From the NCBI GenBank assembly GCA_016840695.1, contig JAEORV010000177.1, forward strand, positions 1-5,100: 5,100 bases of DNA, in the 5' to 3' direction. Below the pieces are notes generated by a model that saw only the letters and a list, made by a program, of their open reading frames with translations, ran no database searches and was not told where the DNA came from. Below, piece after piece: positions 1 to 5,003 of this stretch. The DNA comes from Promethearchaeota archaeon. GTDB lineage: Archaea > Asgardarchaeota > Lokiarchaeia > Sigyniarchaeales > SOKP01. The position numbers and the translations under genes are program-made. Position 1 is the first letter of the stretch. Each line of letters begins with the position of its first letter.

Positions 1-63
1 CTCGTAGATTCCACCAATCATAGAGAATATCTTTAAGATCTTAAGATTTTTAATTTCCATCAT
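1..63 (-). CDS. N-terminal fragment of a probable small membrane protein (cut by the window edge)
   Basis: An open frame starts 16 nt after the stop of the upstream crotonase and runs off the left edge after 21 codons. The peptide begins MMEIKNLKILKIFSMIGGIY: a short lysine-containing start followed by a hydrophobic stretch with a Gly-Gly, as in the first transmembrane helix of many small archaeal membrane proteins. There are two adjacent ATG codons. A weak SD-like GTGA at 66-69 sits 5 nt before the second ATG (58-60) and only 2 nt before the first, so the second is the likelier start. The short gap with no terminator suggests co-transcription with the crotonase gene. The family cannot be named from so few residues, and the membrane location is inferred from hydrophobicity only. 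Confidence 0.55.
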   Translation of the reverse strand, partial: MMEIKNLKILKIFSMIGGIYE

Positions 64-79
64 ATTCACTTGAATTATA

Positions 80-898
80 TTATCGACCCATAAAATCAGG
101 TTCTCTCTTTTCAAAAAACGCGAGCAATCCTTCAGTAAAATCCTCCGAATCGAACGCTTTAAACAAACTTTCAGCTTCGTTTTCAAGAGCTTGAATGATC
201 TTATCCCTTAGAAGCTTGTTAATAGCTAATTTTGCGAGTCCAATGGAATATGTAGGCCCCTTCGCTAATTTTATAGCAATTTCCATCACTTTCTCCATGA
301 ACTGGTCTGCGGGAAATACTCCGTTTATCAAACCCATGTCTAAAGCGTCCTGAGCGCTAAATCGATCCCCAAAGAAGATCAATTCCTTGGCTTTATGAAT
401 ACCAACTATTCTTGGGAGAATATAAGTTGAGGACATCTCCGGGATGATTGCTCTTTTCATGAAAAAGGTTCCAAGCTGAGCACTATCTGATGCATAAATC
501 AAATCGCTATTAAGCGCTAGGTTTAAACCCCCACCTAAGGCAAGCCCATTCACGGCCGCGACGATTGGTTTGGGAGTTTCGTTCATTTTTAATACAATTC
601 GCTTTTGAGATACATCAATTTCTAATTCCCCCGATTGCATTTTTCCCCCATCCTCAACGCTATCGACATCTCCAGCCATACCTTCGCTAGCCTGGTTGAA
701 ATCGCCTCCAGTGGAAAATGCTCGACCTTTTCCCGTTAACACCACGGCTCTAATTTCTTGATTATTCTTAGCTTCATCTAATGCTTCCCAAATCTCGTCA
801 AACATCTTACCATTTATTGCATTTAATTTATCTTCTCGATTAAAAGTGATTATTGCTACATTATCTTTAATTTCAAACAACAAATATTTAAATTCCAT
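80..898 (-). CDS. Crotonase-fold enoyl-CoA hydratase/isomerase family protein, probably an isomerase (ECI2-like active site)
   Basis: This 272-residue protein has full crotonase length. Visible family motifs are the first oxyanion-hole segment FSTGGDF (61-67), the second, NGLALGGG (117-124), and the usual C-terminal end EKREPDFMGR. Aligned by eye to rat mitochondrial enoyl-CoA hydratase, both catalytic glutamates are absent: Glu144 is Asn126 and Glu164 is Phe146. Instead the IIPEMSSTY segment (151-159) supplies Glu154, at the place where peroxisomal ECI2/Eci1-type delta3,delta2-enoyl-CoA isomerases and a group of EchA-like proteins have a PE glutamate. Double-bond isomerisation of unsaturated acyl-CoA is therefore likelier than hydration. 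The loop between the oxyanion motifs (about 68-110) is longer than usual and acidic. The ATG at 898 follows SD GAGGT (906-910) with a 7-nt spacer, and an in-frame TAA lies immediately upstream, which fixes the start. The protein should be cytosolic, as there is no signal peptide. Family is sure; the exact reaction is inferred. Confidence 0.93.
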   Translation of the reverse strand: MEFKYLLFEIKDNVAIITFNREDKLNAINGKMFDEIWEALDEAKNNQEIRAVVLTGKGRAFSTGGDFNQASEGMAGDVDSVEDGGKMQSGELEIDVSQKRIVLKMNETPKPIVAAVNGLALGGGLNLALNSDLIYASDSAQLGTFFMKRAIIPEMSSTYILPRIVGIHKAKELIFFGDRFSAQDALDMGLINGVFPADQFMEKVMEIAIKLAKGPTYSIGLAKLAINKLLRDKIIQALENEAESLFKAFDSEDFTEGLLAFFEKREPDFMGR

Positions 899-949
899 TT
901 ACATTACCTCATTTTTCGGTATTCCAATGATTCTATAGATAACCTATAT

Positions 950-960
950 CTATATAAAAA
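950..960 (-). promoter_or_regulatory. TATA-like promoter for the 80-898 crotonase gene
   Basis: The minus strand reads TTTTTATATAG, centred about 55 nt upstream of the ATG at 898. With usual archaeal spacing, transcription would begin near 925-930, giving a leader of about 30 nt that includes the GAGGT SD. No clear BRE is visible, because the bases just upstream are the T-tract that ends the SCP2 gene. Confidence 0.4.
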
Positions 961-970
961 ATAAAAAAAA
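956..970 (-). terminator. Poly-T terminator after the SCP2 gene
   Basis: The minus strand reads T8-A-T6 about 60 nt beyond the SCP2 stop codon. Archaeal RNA polymerase terminates at T-rich tracts without needing a hairpin, and no convincing stem precedes this one. The tract runs directly into the TATA-like box of the next gene. Confidence 0.5.
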
Positions 971-1029
971 TTAAATATTGATTTAGAGTAACTTATTGTC
1001 TAATCCTTTTATGTTATCGGTTTGAAGCT

Positions 1030-1359
1030 TTATTTCATGAGCATTTGTAACTTAAGCATCGCTTTCATGGGACCTTTTGCTTTTATCTTGCCACCCATAA
1101 AGGCTTTCGTGGGACTGAGTTCGCCGTCCATTATGTCAATTATAGTCTGACTGTCCGTTGTGATTTTCATTTCAGCATCTTCAACTTCGCCATCGATAAT
1201 TTCACATTTATTAAGAGTGAATTTTAAAGCATAATTGTTTGTATCTGTAAAGTAAAATTGTAGCGTCTTTTCAAATCCTTTAAACCGCTCCTGCATCTTG
1301 GGATCTTCCAATTTGCTCGTCATCTTTTTAATTCCTTTTAATAACTCTTCGTCTGTCAT
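1030..1359 (-). CDS. Stand-alone SCP2 (sterol carrier protein 2) domain protein
   Basis: This 109-residue protein consists of a single SCP2-like lipid/acyl-CoA-binding domain. It has an N-terminal helical part (2-30), strands around LQFYFTD (33-39) and YALKFTLNKCEI (43-54), then an acidic DGEVEDAEMKITTDS stretch (56-70). The helix TIIDIMDGE (72-80) and the family's typical end with AFMGGKIKAKGP (86-97) complete it. Such domains bind hydrophobic ligands, including fatty acyl-CoA. In eukaryotes the domain is often fused to thiolase (SCPx) or peroxisomal MFE-2; here it is free-standing and sits between two crotonase genes, which suggests an acyl-CoA carrier role. The start at 1359 is chosen over an upstream in-frame ATG at 1392 because the SD GGAGGT (1368-1373) lies 8 nt before 1359, and the longer version would have to be translated through it. 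Domain assignment is firm; ligand unknown. Confidence 0.88.
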   Translation of the reverse strand: MTDEELLKGIKKMTSKLEDPKMQERFKGFEKTLQFYFTDTNNYALKFTLNKCEIIDGEVEDAEMKITTDSQTIIDIMDGELSPTKAFMGGKIKAKGPMKAMLKLQMLMK

Positions 1360-1367
1360 TTTTTTAT

Positions 1368-1373
1368 ACCTCC
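1368..1373 (-). promoter_or_regulatory. Shine-Dalgarno site GGAGGT that decides the SCP2 start
   Basis: GGAGGT on the minus strand is followed by an 8-nt A-rich spacer and the ATG at 1359. This sets the SCP2 start 11 codons inside the longest open frame. Confidence 0.75.
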
Positions 1374-1393
1374 ATTTTATATTACTTTTCACA

Positions 1394-1403
1394 TTTTTAT
1401 AAA
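1394..1403 (-). promoter_or_regulatory. TATA-like box upstream of the SCP2 gene
   Basis: The minus strand reads TTTATAAAAA directly after the T-tract that follows the upstream crotonase. At normal spacing transcription would start near 1372-1375, only just before or within the SD at 1368-1373. It would therefore yield a very short leader, or the box may not be used and the gene be reached by read-through. Confidence 0.3.
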
Positions 1404-1405
1404 AT

Positions 1406-1414
1406 AAAAAAAAA
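1406..1414 (-). terminator. Poly-T terminator after the 1426-2226 crotonase gene
   Basis: On the minus strand a run of nine T, followed by A and four more T, lies 11 nt beyond the TAG stop. No hairpin was found, as usual for archaeal intrinsic termination. It probably ends the transcript that starts upstream of 3832, perhaps only partly, since the next gene follows closely. Confidence 0.45.
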
Positions 1415-1425
1415 TTTAATAGTTT

Positions 1426-2226
1426 CTATTTTCCTTGCCACTCTGGTTCTCGATTACCCTCCATAAAGGCAGTGAATCCTTCGATCACATCCTCACTTTG
1501 GAATAGTTCGTAAAATGGCTTCCAGAGTGCTCCAACGCATTTCCGTTGCTCTAAGTGTCCACCCTCATGGAACCATTTTTTAGTCCATTTATGACTTAAC
1601 GGTGCTACCTTCTTCATTTCATTAGCCATTTCCATTGCGGCATCGAGAAGTTGATCGTGAGGCACCACTTTATTCACAAGCCCCATTCGAAATGCTTCTT
1701 GAGCGTCAATTATCTTTCCAGTTAACAACAACTCTTTGGTATATCTTAAGCCTATCATTTCTGGTAAGAGAATCATTGCAAGACCACTTGCAAGACCTCT
1801 CCGATTTTCCCAAAATCCCATTACAGCATCGTCAGCGGCAATAGCACAGTCGCAGAATAACGTGAGTTCCAGACCTCCTGCATACGCTACACCATTAATT
1901 GCGGCTATCATAGGTTTCGGATAGCTTAACATTACTTCGTTTGGGTCGAGTAAAATTCCAAGGAATTCAGCTAGACTTGAAAATCCTGCTTCAGACATCT
2001 GCTTGATATCAAGCCCCGCCGAAAATGCAGCTCTTCCCTTGATCTTCGTGTCGTTGCCTGTCATTATTATGACTCGAACATCCATGCTATCTATATGATC
2101 CACTAGAACTTCCATTATTTCTTGCCATACTTCTCTAGCTAACGCATTCCTTCTTTCAGGTCTGTTAATGGTAATTATACCTACCTGATCTTTTATTTCA
2201 AATGTAATTGATTCATATTTACCCAT
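1426..2226 (-). CDS. Enoyl-CoA hydratase (crotonase family) with both catalytic glutamates
   Basis: This 266-residue crotonase-fold protein is the normal size for the family. It has the NRPERRNAL segment (21-29), first oxyanion motif FSAGLDI (68-74), second oxyanion motif NGVAYAGGLEL (111-121) and C-terminal EGNREPEWQGK. By alignment to rat enoyl-CoA hydratase, Glu120 matches Glu144 and Glu140 matches Glu164, with the same 20-residue spacing. It is thus competent on paper to hydrate 2-enoyl-CoA to 3-hydroxyacyl-CoA, the step after an acyl-CoA dehydrogenase, whose gene lies 59 nt upstream. Unusual is the stretch after Glu140: the common GAGGTQRL motif is replaced by GLAMILL (148-154) and the segment is one residue shorter, so acyl-chain specificity may differ. 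The start at 2226 is preferred over the in-frame ATG at 2232, because SD GAGGT (2233-2237) abuts the latter with no spacer but is 6 nt from the former. Stop is TAG. The exact substrate is unknown. Confidence 0.92.
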   Translation of the reverse strand: MGKYESITFEIKDQVGIITINRPERRNALAREVWQEIMEVLVDHIDSMDVRVIIMTGNDTKIKGRAAFSAGLDIKQMSEAGFSSLAEFLGILLDPNEVMLSYPKPMIAAINGVAYAGGLELTLFCDCAIAADDAVMGFWENRRGLASGLAMILLPEMIGLRYTKELLLTGKIIDAQEAFRMGLVNKVVPHDQLLDAAMEMANEMKKVAPLSHKWTKKWFHEGGHLEQRKCVGALWKPFYELFQSEDVIEGFTAFMEGNREPEWQGK

Positions 2227-2232
2227 TTTCAT

Positions 2233-2237
2233 ACCTC
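2233..2237 (-). promoter_or_regulatory. Shine-Dalgarno site GAGGT that decides the crotonase start
   Basis: The minus strand reads GAGGTATGAAAATG. The first ATG touches the SD, while the second (2224-2226) has a workable 6-nt spacer and is taken as the start. No TATA box or T-tract is visible in the 59-nt gap to the dehydrogenase gene, so this gene probably shares its transcript. Confidence 0.6.
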
Positions 2238-2285
2238 TTCTTTTGATTTTTTCAAGGTTTTACGATGTTTTGTTTGTTTTTAGTT

Positions 2286-3533
2286 TTATAATTTTTCTGC
2301 GTCCTCCTTAGTTGGACCTCTTACGGCAGGTGTTAACATTCTATTATCTACTTCTTGCTTGAATTCGTTTCTACCTATAAATAGCTTTAAAATATCATTT
2401 GATCCACCAGCTATTTGCATTAAGAGCCCATTTTTAAGAATACCACCAATACCTGTTTCTTGCATGTATCCATCTCCTCCACATATAAATAATGCGTCTT
2501 GAGCGACTTCGGCTAAAGATTGAGTACCAAATACCTTAGCAACTGAAGATTTTGCTGCGAATGTAAACATATCAGCTTCTCCCGTGTCTAATAAATGAGC
2601 TAAATAGTATACAAACACGCGAGTTAAGGCTAGCTTCATTGAAATATCTGCCATTCTCAATTGAACGCCATTATATCGGGAAATTGGCATTCCAAATTGA
2701 ACCCTTCTACGCCCATATGCGCGTGCAGTTTCCAATAAATTCATACCAGAACCAACGACACCAGCGATACCTAATCTTTCAATATTTAACGCAGAAGTCA
2801 TGACAGTCCAGCCATCTCCATCGTCGAGGATCATGTTTTCTTCCGGAACTCGGACATCTCTATACCGAATTACGGAGTTTGCCATTTCTACGTCTCCAAT
2901 CAATTCGTTAATTTTTTCAAATGTGATTCCTGGAGTTTTAGCGTCCAGAAAAAACGCAGTCAGATGGCGATATATTCTCTTGGCTTCTGGATCCGTGTTT
3001 GCGTAAAGCATGTGATAATCTGACAGGCATCCAAGCGTGATATACCGTTTCCAGCCATTTAGAACCCATTCGTCTCCATCCTTTTCGGCACTTAATTGAA
3101 TACCCGACGCATCGTTTCCCACGTCTGGTTCAGTTACCGTAATGCTGGCCCATTTCTCTCCGCTAATAAGCGGTTTCATGAACTTCTCCTTCTGTGCTTC
3201 CGTTCCAAAAAGATGCACTGGTCCGGCACCAAACACGCTTGTTAACAAGGGATTGATATTTACTCCTGCCCTTCCTACATGTTCGTTAAGAATAGTATAA
3301 CCACAATATCCTTCGTCAAGACCTCCAATCTCCTTTTCAGCTAAGACCATTAGAGGATGAAATCCTTGTTCAATACAGACTTTTGATGCAGTCCATTGGA
3401 TTTCCATGGGATCTTTCCCATTTTCCAATAAATCAACGGCTAATGGTACTAGATACTCATCACAAAACTTATCACACCTATCTGCGAACTTCTTATTTTT
3501 ATCCGTCCACCATGGCATGTGATCAATGATCAT
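2286..3533 (-). CDS. Acyl-CoA dehydrogenase (FAD-dependent), with catalytic base in the isovaleryl/long-chain position
   Basis: The 415-residue protein shows the three-part acyl-CoA dehydrogenase layout: N-terminal helices (about 8-120), middle beta domain (about 128-235) and C-terminal helical FAD domain (about 240-395). Motifs include the substrate/FAD segment VTEPDVGNDASG (133-144, Asn140 where Ser/Thr is usual), FAD-contacting WKRYIT (161-166), RRRVQFG (275-281) and CGGDGY (351-356). Members oxidise acyl-CoA to trans-2-enoyl-CoA and pass electrons to electron-transfer flavoprotein. The usual MCAD/SCAD catalytic glutamate (MCAD Glu376) is Gly376 in the segment QIAGGSND. In its place NIERL (250-254) provides Glu252, aligning with Glu254 of isovaleryl-CoA dehydrogenase and the LCAD base. 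Branched or long-chain substrates are therefore plausible. The ATG at 3533 overlaps the upstream stop (ATGA) and follows SD GGAGGGG (3542-3548) with an 8-nt spacer. A charged tail after 395 makes it slightly long. Family is certain, substrate inferred. Confidence 0.95.
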   Translation of the reverse strand: MIIDHMPWWTDKNKKFADRCDKFCDEYLVPLAVDLLENGKDPMEIQWTASKVCIEQGFHPLMVLAEKEIGGLDEGYCGYTILNEHVGRAGVNINPLLTSVFGAGPVHLFGTEAQKEKFMKPLISGEKWASITVTEPDVGNDASGIQLSAEKDGDEWVLNGWKRYITLGCLSDYHMLYANTDPEAKRIYRHLTAFFLDAKTPGITFEKINELIGDVEMANSVIRYRDVRVPEENMILDDGDGWTVMTSALNIERLGIAGVVGSGMNLLETARAYGRRRVQFGMPISRYNGVQLRMADISMKLALTRVFVYYLAHLLDTGEADMFTFAAKSSVAKVFGTQSLAEVAQDALFICGGDGYMQETGIGGILKNGLLMQIAGGSNDILKLFIGRNEFKQEVDNRMLTPAVRGPTKEDAEKL

Positions 3534-3832
3534 AGATTATACCCCTCCTTCTTGTAATTAGCGTAGGAATCTTTTCCTAAACCGAATTTCAAATTGACAT
3601 CGCCAATTTCGTTTAGTCCTCGCCACGAAATTTTAGCTAACTTCACCTTATCCAATTCTATGTATAAGTTAGCAAATTCCTTTTCACCGAGAGCTTTTAA
3701 AGCAGGTTGTATTTCCTTTTTCTTGACGGAAAGTAACTCTGCCATCACGTCAGCTTCCATGTGAAGTGCTTGGTTGTATTCAAAATTTTTTGCAAGTAGC
3801 TTGAGAGCCTTACTTTCTAATTCTTCTGTCAA
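3530..3832 (-). CDS. Small winged-helix-like protein of unknown function, TTG start, coupled to acyl-CoA dehydrogenase
   Basis: This 100-residue, lysine-rich protein was not recognised as a named family. Its order of elements resembles a winged helix-turn-helix: helix 1 around ESKALKLLAKN (6-16), helix 2 around VMAELLSV (29-36), a recognition-helix candidate KKEIQPALKALGEK (38-51), then a strand-turn-strand YIELDKVKLAKISWRGLNEIG (57-77) that could be the wing, and a basic tail (82-100). The start is TTG at 3830-3832, supported by an SD AGGTGA (3840-3845) with a 7-nt spacer and by the absence of any ATG near the N-terminus. Its TGA stop overlaps the dehydrogenase ATG by 4 nt, so translation is probably coupled, and it is the first gene of the operon. 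It could be an operon-specific DNA-binding regulator or a small partner of the dehydrogenase; the wHTH reading is by eye. No signal peptide or membrane segment. Confidence 0.8.
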   Translation of the reverse strand: MTEELESKALKLLAKNFEYNQALHMEADVMAELLSVKKKEIQPALKALGEKEFANLYIELDKVKLAKISWRGLNEIGDVNLKFGLGKDSYANYKKEGYNL

Positions 3833-3839
3833 TATAATT

Positions 3840-3845
3840 TCACCT
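3840..3845 (-). promoter_or_regulatory. Shine-Dalgarno site AGGTGA supporting a TTG start
   Basis: AGGTGA, a six-base match to the complement of the 16S rRNA 3' end, lies 7 nt before TTG at 3830-3832. It is preceded on the minus strand by a purine tract (AAAAAAGAAAAAA), probably an unstructured leader. This is the evidence that TTG, rather than a later ATG, starts the 100-residue protein. Confidence 0.7.
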
Positions 3846-3897
3846 TTTTTTCTTTTTTAGAGTTAATTAATTTGCATTTATATGATTAAACCCATAC

Positions 3898-3909
3898 ATA
3901 ATATAAAGG
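3898..3909 (-). promoter_or_regulatory. Probable TATA promoter of the dehydrogenase operon
   Basis: The minus strand reads CCTTTATATTAT, placing transcription start near 3878 and giving a leader of about 45 nt. A second candidate, ATATAAA at 3876-3882, would start transcription near 3853. The choice between them cannot be made from sequence. The first has an imperfect inverted repeat directly upstream, where archaeal activators or TFB would bind. Confidence 0.4.
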
Positions 3910-3917
3910 AACCCTAT

Positions 3918-3936
3918 GAAGCTTTTAAAGGTCTTC
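3918..3936. repeat. Imperfect inverted repeat GAAG-CTTTTAAAG-GT-CTTC, operator candidate
   Basis: The core CTTTTAAAG (3922-3930) is a perfect palindrome around one base. It is flanked by GAAG on the left and CTTC on the right, with a 2-nt asymmetry. It lies just upstream of the TATA candidate at 3898-3909 of the minus-strand operon, a usual place for an activator or TFB-interfering site. Short palindromes are common in AT-rich DNA, so chance is possible. Confidence 0.3.
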
Positions 3937-3994
3937 GCATTCTTTCAACAATATTCACTTCCATCTAAACAAGGTAAAATCGTCATATACCTGT

Positions 3995-4027
3995 TTCTCA
4001 ATAAGCTCCACTGCGAATTATGGAGAA
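3995..4027. repeat. Spaced inverted repeat TTCTCAATA / TATGGAGAA, operator candidate
   Basis: The left arm TTCTCAATA (3995-4003) and the reverse complement of the right arm (4019-4027) match at 8 of 9 positions, separated by 15 nt. Arm centres are about 24 bp apart, so both halves would lie on nearly the same DNA face, as a dimeric winged-helix protein may prefer. It sits near the middle of the divergent intergenic region. An alternative small stem, CTCCA/TGGAG (4006-4010 with 4021-4025), shares part of the right arm. Confidence 0.3.
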
Positions 4028-4112
4028 TAAATGGTATTTTTGAAGTTAAAACTTTATAAATGATAAGAATGATCATAATATATTTGATTATACTAAATAT
4101 TGTATTTATAAA

Positions 4113-4124
4113 ATTATATAAAAA
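4113..4124 (+). promoter_or_regulatory. TATA-like promoter of the FilR1-type regulator, possibly leaderless
   Basis: The sequence ATTATATAAAAA has its centre about 28 nt before the GTG at 4147. Archaeal transcription normally starts 25-30 nt after the TATA centre, so the mRNA would begin at or within a few bases of the start codon. Another AT-rich candidate, CTTTATAAATG, lies at 4052-4062. Confidence 0.4.
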
Positions 4125-4146
4125 TGTATAGAAAGAGCAGGATACT

Positions 4147-4962
4147 GTGAATTTAACTGATCTATTCTTTGAATTTTCACACGAAGGAAGGTTCAAACTA
4201 TTCAAGAGTTTATGCTTTGAAAATAAAAAGCACAATCAGCTTCAGAAAGAATTGAATATCCCAGGTCCAGAAATTTCCCGCCATTTGAAACGCCTCTGCG
4301 ATAAAAACTTAATTAAAAAGGGTGTAGACAGTCAATATGAGATTACAAATGTTGGGAAAATATTTTTTGGAATAATAGATGTGTTCGAAATTGTAGTTAA
4401 TCACAAGGAATTTTTCAACACGCACGACATTACCTCTATCCCACTTACATTAATGTATCAATTAGGCAAATTAAAAGAGGTTGAATCAAGCGATAAAACC
4501 TTGGAAAACATCGAGTTATGGTCTAATTTGGTCAAAAACTCGGTGGATTTTATATTTGCCATATCTAACGAGATGCAAAATTCATTATTACCAATAATAG
4601 AGCGAAAGCTTGAAGACCATTCCATGGAAATACGAGCGTTAATTGACAAGAACATCTTAAAAACATATACGATCCCAGAAAAATTAAAAGAAACATTTAA
4701 AGCTCCCAGAGCTTTTTATAAAAAGATAAACCTGTTCGAAAACGTGCGATTTCTGAAAGAAATTAATTTCTCACTTCTAGTGTCCGATAGCGGTGCCATC
4801 CTTTTTCTAAGCAAGGATGGAAAAATCGATTATAGTCAGTGTTTAATCGATTACCACGTGCCATTTCTAGAATGGGCTAAATCCTTATTCGAATGGTATT
4901 GGAATAAAAGCAAGCGAATAAAACCATATATAGATAAGGAACTCCAAGCGGTTAATTCGTGA
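4147..4962 (+). CDS. Winged-helix transcriptional regulator with FilR1 (DUF1724) domain
   Basis: The 271-residue protein has an N-terminal ArsR-like winged helix-turn-helix. Helix 2 is near KHNQLQKELN (28-37), the recognition helix PEISRHLKRLCDKN (41-54), and the wing around GVDSQYEITNVGK (59-71). A linker with the typical HDITSIP (93-99) leads to a FilR1/DUF1724-type C-terminal domain (about 125-257), seen in FSLLVSDSGAILFLSKDGK (208-226) and the closing FEWYWNKSKR (248-257). The family is mostly archaeal and takes its name from FilR1, a methanogenesis regulator; ligands are generally unknown. It is transcribed away from the acyl-CoA operon and may control it. The start is GTG: an in-frame TAG at 4129-4131 prevents a longer protein, and no methionine codon appears for about 100 residues. 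Only a weak AGGA (4139-4142) lies upstream, 4 nt away, so initiation is probably leaderless, unlike the neighbouring genes. Family is confident, target inferred. Confidence 0.9.
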   Translation: MNLTDLFFEFSHEGRFKLFKSLCFENKKHNQLQKELNIPGPEISRHLKRLCDKNLIKKGVDSQYEITNVGKIFFGIIDVFEIVVNHKEFFNTHDITSIPLTLMYQLGKLKEVESSDKTLENIELWSNLVKNSVDFIFAISNEMQNSLLPIIERKLEDHSMEIRALIDKNILKTYTIPEKLKETFKAPRAFYKKINLFENVRFLKEINFSLLVSDSGAILFLSKDGKIDYSQCLIDYHVPFLEWAKSLFEWYWNKSKRIKPYIDKELQAVNS

Positions 4963-5003
4963 AAATACCTCAAGTAAAAACCGAAGGTAAAATTAGTCAA
5001 ACT

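Larger units (their letters stand above)
3833..4146. other. Divergent intergenic control region between the dehydrogenase operon and the FilR1-type regulator
   Basis: These 314 nt separate two divergent starts and are strongly AT-rich, above all from 4028 to 4130. I see no convincing gene: a 96-codon open frame on the minus strand (3945-4235) would overlap the regulator's N-terminus and has no SD or family character. The region holds TATA-like boxes for both directions and two imperfect inverted repeats (3918-3936 and 3995-4027) that could be operators. A regulator beside the operon it controls often acts from such a shared region, but that is inference here. Confidence 0.6.

Noticed and set aside
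1360..1392. N-terminal extension of the SCP2 protein by 11 residues to an ATG at 1392
   Set aside because: The extension would be translated through the strong SD GGAGGT, which serves the ATG at 1359, and it begins within about 2 nt of the TATA-like box at 1394-1403.
1635..1924. Two overlapping open frames on the plus strand (62 and 69 codons)
   Set aside because: Both lie opposite the well-supported crotonase gene, have no SD, and encode low-complexity peptides without family character.
2800..3006. 68-codon open frame on the plus strand
   Set aside because: It is antisense to the conserved middle domain of the acyl-CoA dehydrogenase and shows no independent coding evidence.
4006..4025. Small hairpin CTCCA / TGGAG with a 10-nt loop
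   Set aside because: The five-pair stem is too short for a convincing RNA element and has no T-tract; it competes with the longer spaced repeat 3995-4027.
4069..4076. Perfect 8-bp palindrome ATGATCAT in the intergenic region, also at 3526-3533
   Set aside because: The second copy is at the coding start of the dehydrogenase, and the flanks of the two copies do not agree, so a shared binding site is unlikely.
3945..4235. 96-codon open frame on the minus strand through the divergent intergenic region
   Set aside because: It overlaps the N-terminal wHTH of the regulator, would remove both promoters, has no SD, and its hydrophobic peptide (many Ile, Phe, Leu) is what AT-rich non-coding DNA gives.
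4458..4655. 65-codon open frame on the minus strand inside the regulator gene
   Set aside because: It is antisense to the regulator, with no SD and no recognisable product.
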